Source: Cynocephalus volans (Eukaryota; Chordata; Mammalia; Dermoptera; Cynocephalidae). From it: a DNA stretch of 64,000 bases. The notes beneath the pieces are model-generated. The model was not told where the DNA came from and ran no database searches. It saw nothing but the letters and a program-made list of their open reading frames with translations. Made by a program: the position numbers and the translations under genes. Position 1 is the stretch's first letter, and each line of letters starts with the position of its first letter. Positions 62,801-64,000 of the stretch are shown one piece after another. The stretch spans positions 190,360,501 through 190,424,500 of the forward strand of contig NC_084461.1 in the NCBI RefSeq assembly GCF_027409185.1, written 5' to 3'.

Positions 62801-63146
62801 GTGAGACCTGCTCTGACTGTTCTGTCTGTTGGCTGCCACCCCCCCCCCCGCCACAAGGCTCTGAAGTCCTTGGAGACTGTGTCTGCTACCTCAGTCCACC
62901 CAACACATACCACAGTGCTGGGCCCAGAGCAGACATCAGGAACTGAGTGCAGAGGGCACAATGAATCCCTGCTTCCACTCCCCTAAAGTCCCTGGATGCC
63001 CAGCTTGCTCACCCACCCATGGACTGGAAGCCTCCAGACTTCTTCTTCTTTTTGTTTTGGGCTCGCACCATCTCCCGGGTGTCCGGTTCCACGTCCGAGG
63101 TGCATTCTGAAGTGGGGAAGGTGGGCAGGGGTCTGCCAGGCCCCAG
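44638..63146 (-). CDS. DDX54: DEAD-box RNA helicase 54, nineteen coding exons, first exon beyond right edge
   Basis: DDX54 (DP97) is an ATP-dependent nucleolar RNA helicase, the counterpart of yeast Dbp10 in large-subunit rRNA maturation. It is also reported as a co-regulator of nuclear receptors. Nineteen exons (listed separately) give 820 codons plus TAA, about 60 short of human DDX54 as I recall it, so one N-terminal exon lies right of the window. Counting from the first codon seen: Q motif GYKVPTPIQ (57-65), motif I ARTGSGKT (82-89), Ia PTREL (116-120), Ib TPGR (165-168), II DEAD (189-192), III SAT (220-222), [12 protein letters not shown] (from 337), [13 protein letters not shown] (366-376). 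All catalytic motifs are intact. The DBP10-type C-terminal region (about 633-705) and a Lys/Arg-rich tail ending KKGKMRKRM follow. Its 3' end converges on CFAP73. Confidence 0.97.
45030..45275 (+). repeat. MIR
   Basis: gttcaaatcccagctgtgac and ctgtgcctcagtttcccaat. In DDX54 intron 19. Confidence 0.72.
45950..46460. repeat. GA-rich purine array
   Basis: About 500 bases of diverged agagacagagaga-type units. Read as a pyrimidine-rich stretch in the DDX54 transcript. In intron 19. Confidence 0.82.
47650..47762 (-). CDS. DDX54: DDX54 exon 19
   Basis: 113 bases with [20 protein letters not shown] and a Gly/Arg-rich stretch. Acceptor ttcccag, donor gtaaga. Confidence 0.94.
47913..48017 (-). CDS. 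DDX54: DDX54 exon 18 (DBP10 C-terminal region)
   Basis: 105 bases with [20 protein letters not shown] and [13 protein letters not shown]. The donor CCT|GTATCC is weak but is fixed by the frame to exon 19. The following 150-base intron carries a degenerate copy of this exon's end. Confidence 0.9.
48586..48699 (-). CDS. DDX54: DDX54 exon 17 (DBP10 C-terminal region)
   Basis: 114 bases with [20 protein letters not shown] and [11 protein letters not shown], the start of the DBP10-type C-terminal region. Confidence 0.95.
48792..48934 (-). CDS. DDX54: DDX54 exon 16
   Basis: 143 bases with a bipartite-like basic cluster ([12 protein letters not shown]) and [17 protein letters not shown]. Confidence 0.94.
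49700..49909 (-). CDS. DDX54: DDX54 exon 15
   Basis: 210 bases with [20 protein letters not shown] and a low-complexity Arg/Gln then Glu-rich stretch. Donor gtacag. Confidence 0.94.
50582..50655 (-). CDS. DDX54: DDX54 exon 14
   Basis: 74 bases reading [20 protein letters not shown] and RSRA. Acceptor ctgccag, donor gtgagt. Confidence 0.94.
50740..50970 (-). CDS. DDX54: DDX54 exon 13
   Basis: 231 bases with [20 protein letters not shown] and [21 protein letters not shown] chose the acceptor ggtggcag over gatgcag because it gives the length I recall for human DDX54; the other would remove two residues. Confidence 0.92.
51145..51345 (+). mobile_element. hAT-type non-autonomous DNA transposon remnant
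   Basis: Contains aactacagcctgtgggcc, ctggaacacagccac and cctaaaatatttactattt. It matches the second copy at 53754-53970. Probably a MER3-like hAT-Charlie element; the family name is from memory. In DDX54 intron 12. Confidence 0.65.
51360..51880 (-). repeat. Two antisense MIR copies
   Basis: ttttacagatgagaaaactg (first) and ttttagagataaggaaactg (second). In DDX54 intron 12. Confidence 0.7.
53170..53304 (-). CDS. DDX54: DDX54 exon 12 (motif VI)
   Basis: 135 bases completing [11 protein letters not shown], whose arginines sense the ATP gamma-phosphate. It then reads [20 protein letters not shown]. Confidence 0.96.
53754..53970 (+). mobile_element. hAT-type non-autonomous DNA transposon, more complete copy
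   Basis: Ends are inverted repeats (ggggtgggcaaactac at the start, agttgccaacccctg at the end), with ttttattggaacacagccac inside. In DDX54 intron 11. Confidence 0.7.
54470..54780 (+). mobile_element. L1M-like 3' end
   Basis: Diverged L1 3' end with aagcataatagtggttatcg and ggtgatggttgcacagcaat, ending in an A-rich stretch. In DDX54 intron 11. Confidence 0.7.
55152..55606 (+). mobile_element. MLT1-like MaLR LTR
   Basis: Shows the MLT1 pattern: gaattgtgtcccccaaaatt near the start, tggacttctagcctccagaa, and ttgtttaagccacccagttt near the end. Old and diverged, with no clean target duplication. In DDX54 intron 11. Confidence 0.75.
56098..56308 (-). CDS. DDX54: DDX54 exon 11 (motif V)
   Basis: 211 bases with [11 protein letters not shown] (motif V) and the first part of motif VI, FLHRVG. 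Acceptor ctgagcag, donor gtaaga. Confidence 0.96.
56585..56800 (+). repeat. MIR
   Basis: gtgaccttgggcaagttacc, cctcatctgtagaatgggaa. In DDX54 intron 10. Confidence 0.73.
57594..57725 (-). CDS. DDX54: DDX54 exon 10 (start of RecA domain 2)
   Basis: 132 bases with [19 protein letters not shown] and [15 protein letters not shown] (motif IV region). Confidence 0.95.
57806..57867 (-). CDS. DDX54: DDX54 exon 9
   Basis: 62 bases reading [20 protein letters not shown], the linker between the two RecA domains. Donor gtgagg. Confidence 0.94.
57969..58090 (-). CDS. DDX54: DDX54 exon 8 (motif III)
   Basis: 122 bases with [20 protein letters not shown] and the SAT motif in VLFSATLPK, which couples hydrolysis to unwinding. 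Confidence 0.95.
58315..58545 (-). repeat. MIR, antisense
   Basis: tgtgccaggccttgttctaag and gtgacttgcccaagttcac. In DDX54 intron 7. Confidence 0.7.
58807..58902 (-). CDS. DDX54: DDX54 exon 7 (motifs Ib and II, DEAD box)
   Basis: 96 bases containing [15 protein letters not shown] and VFDEADR. The DEAD box supplies the catalytic Asp/Glu pair. Confidence 0.96.
59017..59058 (-). CDS. DDX54: DDX54 exon 6
   Basis: 42 bases reading [13 protein letters not shown]. Acceptor catccctag, donor gtgagt. Confidence 0.93.
60180..60229 (-). CDS. DDX54: DDX54 exon 5
   Basis: 50 bases reading [16 protein letters not shown] with the conserved GG of RecA domain 1. The split codon to exon 6 is AA|A. Confidence 0.93.
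60330..60518 (-). CDS. DDX54: DDX54 exon 4 (motifs I and Ia)
   Basis: 189 bases with the Walker A motif ARTGSGKT, which binds ATP phosphates, and PTRELA, which contacts RNA. Donor gtgcgt. Confidence 0.96.
61108..61178 (-). CDS. DDX54: DDX54 exon 3 (Q motif)
   Basis: 71 bases containing [20 protein letters not shown] and the Q of the Q motif, which recognises adenine. Donor gtaagg. Confidence 0.95.
62413..62568 (-). mobile_element. Young dimeric SINE with an altered first unit
   Basis: Exact 19-base target duplication (62394-62412 and 62569-62587), long T tail and dimer joint atccctatatag. The first unit has a different anticodon-arm region (in sense orientation ...gggagcgcagcagggttccc...). 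In DDX54 intron 2. Confidence 0.88.
63017..63146 (-). CDS. DDX54: DDX54 exon 2 (first exon seen)
   Basis: 130 bases, [18 protein letters not shown] and a KKKKK nuclear-type basic run. Acceptor tccccccag. The exon is phase 0 at its start, so an upstream exon with the ATG is required outside the window. Confidence 0.93.
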
Positions 63147-63314
63147 CTGGGGGGGAAGAACAAAGAAGCTGCATCACTCCAGGCATAATCAGATCACTGT
63201 GGGTAGGAAGGGTGCTGTGCTGTCACCCGTCTCTCCCCCATTCAAGCAGCTGACTCTCTAGATCTCATGACTCCTTTGCTAAAAGATTCTCCTTTGACTG
63301 GGCCAGAACACGGC

Positions 63315-63562
63315 AAAGGGTCAGAGTGGGTTCTGTAGATAGACTGCCTGGGTTTGAATCCCAACTCTGTCACTTACCAGCTGTAAGGACTCAGGCAAGG
63401 GACCTAATGTCCCTGGGTGTGTGCTTCCATATCTGGAAAATGGGGATGACAAGAGCTGATGCCTCACAGGGTGTTGTGAGATAAAATGGGTAAGTGCAAA
63501 GCTTAGAAAGGCACATGGCTGATGGCATTATTACCACCACCACCATCATCATCATCATCATT
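63315..63562 (+). repeat. MIR followed by a (CAT)n microsatellite
   Basis: gggtttgaatcccaactctg and atctggaaaatggggatgac; the trinucleotide run is at about 63535-63562. In DDX54 intron 1. Confidence 0.73.
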
Positions 63563-63957
63563 CCTGGCCTGTCATTCAAAACTCTTGAAATGAAAAACTT
63601 TAAAGAGCCAGAAAACATCTGCCATGTGTGAGGTACTAGACTTTTTTAAGCTGTCCTGCCCACTCCCCACTGCAATCTCCTTTCTCATCCATCACCCCAA
63701 TTCTGGTTCTCTCAAGCCCAGCCTCCTGTATGCCCATTTGTCACAGCACATCTAAATCCAACCCAGACATCGCCTTCGGGCAGCCTTCTCAGACTACATG
63801 GCTGTCCTCTTCCTCTCAGAAATAGCATTTATGAAGCACTAATTCTTAAGCACTAAAATTCACATGGCACTTACTATAAGTCAGGTGCTACTCCAAGCAT
63901 TCATATAACTTAACCCACTTAATCCTTACAATGACCCTGTGAAGTGGGTACTATTTT

Positions 63958-64000
63958 TTCTTTTATTTGGGGTGGCTGGACTGTACAGGGATTGAACACT
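63958..64000 (-). mobile_element. tRNA-Ile SINE (CYN-like), cut by right edge
   Basis: T-rich tail then ggtggctggactgtacaggg. It continues past the window. Confidence 0.75.

Overview
This is a nuclear genomic window from a placental mammal. Exon-by-exon reading gives three neighbouring protein genes in the order RASAL1 (minus), CFAP73 (plus), DDX54 (minus). I recall the same order at human 12q24.13. Every internal junction I assign has GT-AG ends and keeps the reading frame. The interspersed repeats are MIR, L2, L1, ERVL-MaLR LTRs and many copies of a tRNA-Ile-derived SINE. That SINE has an A-box like tAGCTCAGTTGG, no LINE-derived body, an A-rich tail, and both monomeric and dimeric forms. 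It fits the CYN family known from colugos (Dermoptera), and there are no Alu or rodent B elements. A colugo such as Galeopterus is therefore the likely source (inference, about 0.7).

Layout: 1-27,150 holds RASAL1, from coding exon 16 (start of the PH domain, cut off by the left edge) to the ATG at 26,674 and a CpG-rich promoter at about 26,540-27,150. 27,150-36,600 is repeat-filled intergenic DNA with no gene I can support. 36,606-43,412 is CFAP73, complete in seven coding exons (308 codons plus stop), with an RFX-type X-box about 140 bp upstream of its ATG. 43,413-44,637 is the short convergent interval with the 3' ends of CFAP73 and DDX54. 44,638-63,146 is DDX54, nineteen coding exons covering all but the N-terminal exon, which lies beyond the right edge.

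The genes are unrelated in function. RASAL1 is a calcium-responsive Ras GTPase-activating protein (two C2 domains, RasGAP, PH). CFAP73 is a coiled-coil axonemal protein of the inner-dynein-arm regulatory (MIA) complex. DDX54 is a nucleolar DEAD-box RNA helicase. They share a neighbourhood, not an operon.

The best second-look items are: the CFAP73 X-box; a solo MaLR LTR that inserted nine bases from a RASAL1 splice donor; (GT)-rich arrays just upstream of a frame-neutral RASAL1 exon; poly(A) signals on both strands between the convergent genes; a degenerate second copy of the end of a DDX54 exon in the next intron; and a recent SINE with an unusual core. I found no bacterial-type system, CRISPR array or obviously new gene family.
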